Shown piece by piece: positions 5,819 through 6,669 of a DNA stretch of 6,669 nt. The DNA comes from Candidatus Kapaibacterium sp. (lineage in GTDB: Bacteria > Bacteroidota > Ignavibacteria > Palsa-1295), in assembly GCA_025450975.1 (NCBI GenBank), contig JANWLI010000094.1, forward strand, positions 1-6,669. Reading direction: 5' to 3'. Under the pieces are notes generated by a model that did not search any database, was not told the DNA's origin, and worked only from the letters and a program-made list of their open reading frames with translations. Every line of letters begins with the position of its first letter. Positions within the stretch are counted from its first letter, which is position 1. A program made the position numbers and the translations under genes.

Positions 5819-6669
5819 CAGACTTTCTCCACCTCATGCTTCCCTAAAATGCCGCTGGGCTTAAAGATCAGGATGCCAATGAGGATCGCAAATGCTATCG
5901 CATCGCGATAGGTAGAGAGGAAGGTGCCTCCGACAAACGACTCCGTTGTTCCGATGATCATACCGCCAAGTGCAGCGCCCGGAATATTTCCAATACCACC
6001 TAACACTGCAGCGACGAATGCCTTAAGGCCCGGCATGATACCCATGAGCGGGTCGATGCTCGGATACTGAGCGGCGTAGAGCACACCACCGGCAGCTGCC
6101 AATGCACTGCCAACCATAAAGGTGAAGGTGATGATGTTATTAATATTGATGCCCATCAGGCTCGCAGCGGCCTGATTATGACTCACAGCCCGCATGGCTG
6201 TACCGATCTTCGTCCGCATGACGATCAGACGCAGGACATACATGAGTGCAAACGACAGGACGATCACGATCCCCTGCACAGTATTGATCGTCAGAAGCTC
6301 AGAGCGGATCAGTGGCTTCGAAGAAATGATCTCCGGAAAGCCGCGTGGCGTTGCACCAAAAAGCAACTGGAAGAGATATTCGAGGAACAGCGACACACCG
6401 ATAGCGGTGATCAGCACGGTAAGCTTTGGGCGGGAGCGGAGCGGCCTGTACGCAAGGAATTCGATCGTCGCTCCGAGGATGGCGCAGATCGTCATCGATG
6501 TCAGAAAGATCACGATGACGCCGAGGATGCTATCCGGGCCAAAAATATTCGTAAAGGTCTGCGCCGAGAAGTAGCCGGCAAATGCGCCGACCATAAAAAT
6601 GTCGCCATGAGCAAAATTGATAAACCGCAGCACACCATAGATCATGGTGTATCCGAGGGCGATCAGGGC
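5818..6669 (-). CDS. livH: Branched-chain amino-acid ABC transporter permease LivH (5'-truncated by window edge)
   Basis: LivH is the partner permease of LivM in a HAAT-type importer. The reading frame runs off the right edge: the last 24 bases encode ALIALGYT, which joins directly onto MIYGVLRFINFAHGDIF. That is the conserved LivH/UrtB start-of-core motif, so the ATG at 6643-6645 is an internal Met and not the start. Counting from the first visible residue, 283 residues are present, including AYRPLR (73-78), the coupling loop GTAMRAVSHNQAAASLMGI (156-174) and VAAVLGGIGNIPGAALGG (219-236). The C-terminus reads FKPSGILGKHEVEKV. LivH is usually about 290-310 aa, so probably only 10-25 N-terminal residues are missing. 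Amino acids, urea or short-chain amides are all possible cargo. Its TGA overlaps the livM ATG by one base. Confidence 0.94.
   Translation of the reverse strand, partial: ALIALGYTMIYGVLRFINFAHGDIFMVGAFAGYFSAQTFTNIFGPDSILGVIVIFLTSMTICAILGATIEFLAYRPLRSRPKLTVLITAIGVSLFLEYLFQLLFGATPRGFPEIISSKPLIRSELLTINTVQGIVIVLSFALMYVLRLIVMRTKIGTAMRAVSHNQAAASLMGININNIITFTFMVGSALAAAGGVLYAAQYPSIDPLMGIMPGLKAFVAAVLGGIGNIPGAALGGMIIGTTESFVGGTFLSTYRDAIAFAILIGILIFKPSGILGKHEVEKV

Noticed and set aside
6643..6645. ATG as the start of livH
   Set aside because: The frame stays open to the window edge and encodes the conserved ALIALGYT stretch just before this Met, so it is internal.
1..6669. CRISPR arrays, tRNA/rRNA genes, insertion sequences, defence systems
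   Set aside because: No regularly spaced repeats, tRNA-like T-loop/acceptor pairs, transposase motifs or defence domains were seen on either strand.

Overview
The window is a single-strand block: all eight genes I can support lie on the minus strand. Read in transcription order, from the right edge to the left, they are: livH (5' end cut by the window edge), livM, a HIT-family nucleotide-binding protein, a secreted protein with a type IX secretion (T9SS) C-terminal sorting domain, two very small membrane proteins, anmK (anhydro-N-acetylmuramic acid kinase), a 241-bp gene-free gap with replication-origin features, and dnaA.

Organism. The YPNPF-type T9SS tail points to the Bacteroidota/Chlorobiota/Ignavibacteriota/Kapabacteria (FCB) group. 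Mixed base composition, Shine-Dalgarno sequences in front of livM and dnaA, and a LivHM branched-chain amino-acid importer fit a Kapabacteria/Ignavibacteria-like lineage better than a classical gut Bacteroides. This placement is an inference and goes no finer than the group.

Layout. Positions 5818-6669 and 4850-5818 encode the two permeases of a branched-chain amino-acid (or related amide/urea) ABC importer, joined by a TGATG stop/start overlap. The HIT gene (4346-4846) starts 3 nt after livM and probably shares its transcript. After a 63-nt gap comes the exported T9SS-type protein (3434-4282). A tight string follows: a 2-TM mini-protein, a 1-TM mini-protein joined by TAATG, and anmK joined by ATGA, so these three are probably translationally coupled. 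The 1601-1841 gap holds one perfect DnaA box (TTATTCACA), several degenerate copies in the same orientation, and a 42-bp tract that is about 88% A+T. With dnaA alongside, this is a good candidate for oriC and/or a DnaA-autoregulated dnaA promoter.

How the genes work together. Most are housekeeping: replication initiation (dnaA), cell-wall recycling (anmK), nutrient import (livHM) and nucleotide metabolism (HIT). The less familiar parts are the exported protein of unknown function, the two small membrane proteins coupled to anmK, an unusually long N-terminus on DnaA with a TTG start, and a roughly threefold excess of GATC across the coding regions. I see no CRISPR array, RNA gene, insertion sequence or defence system, and no clearly new multi-gene system.
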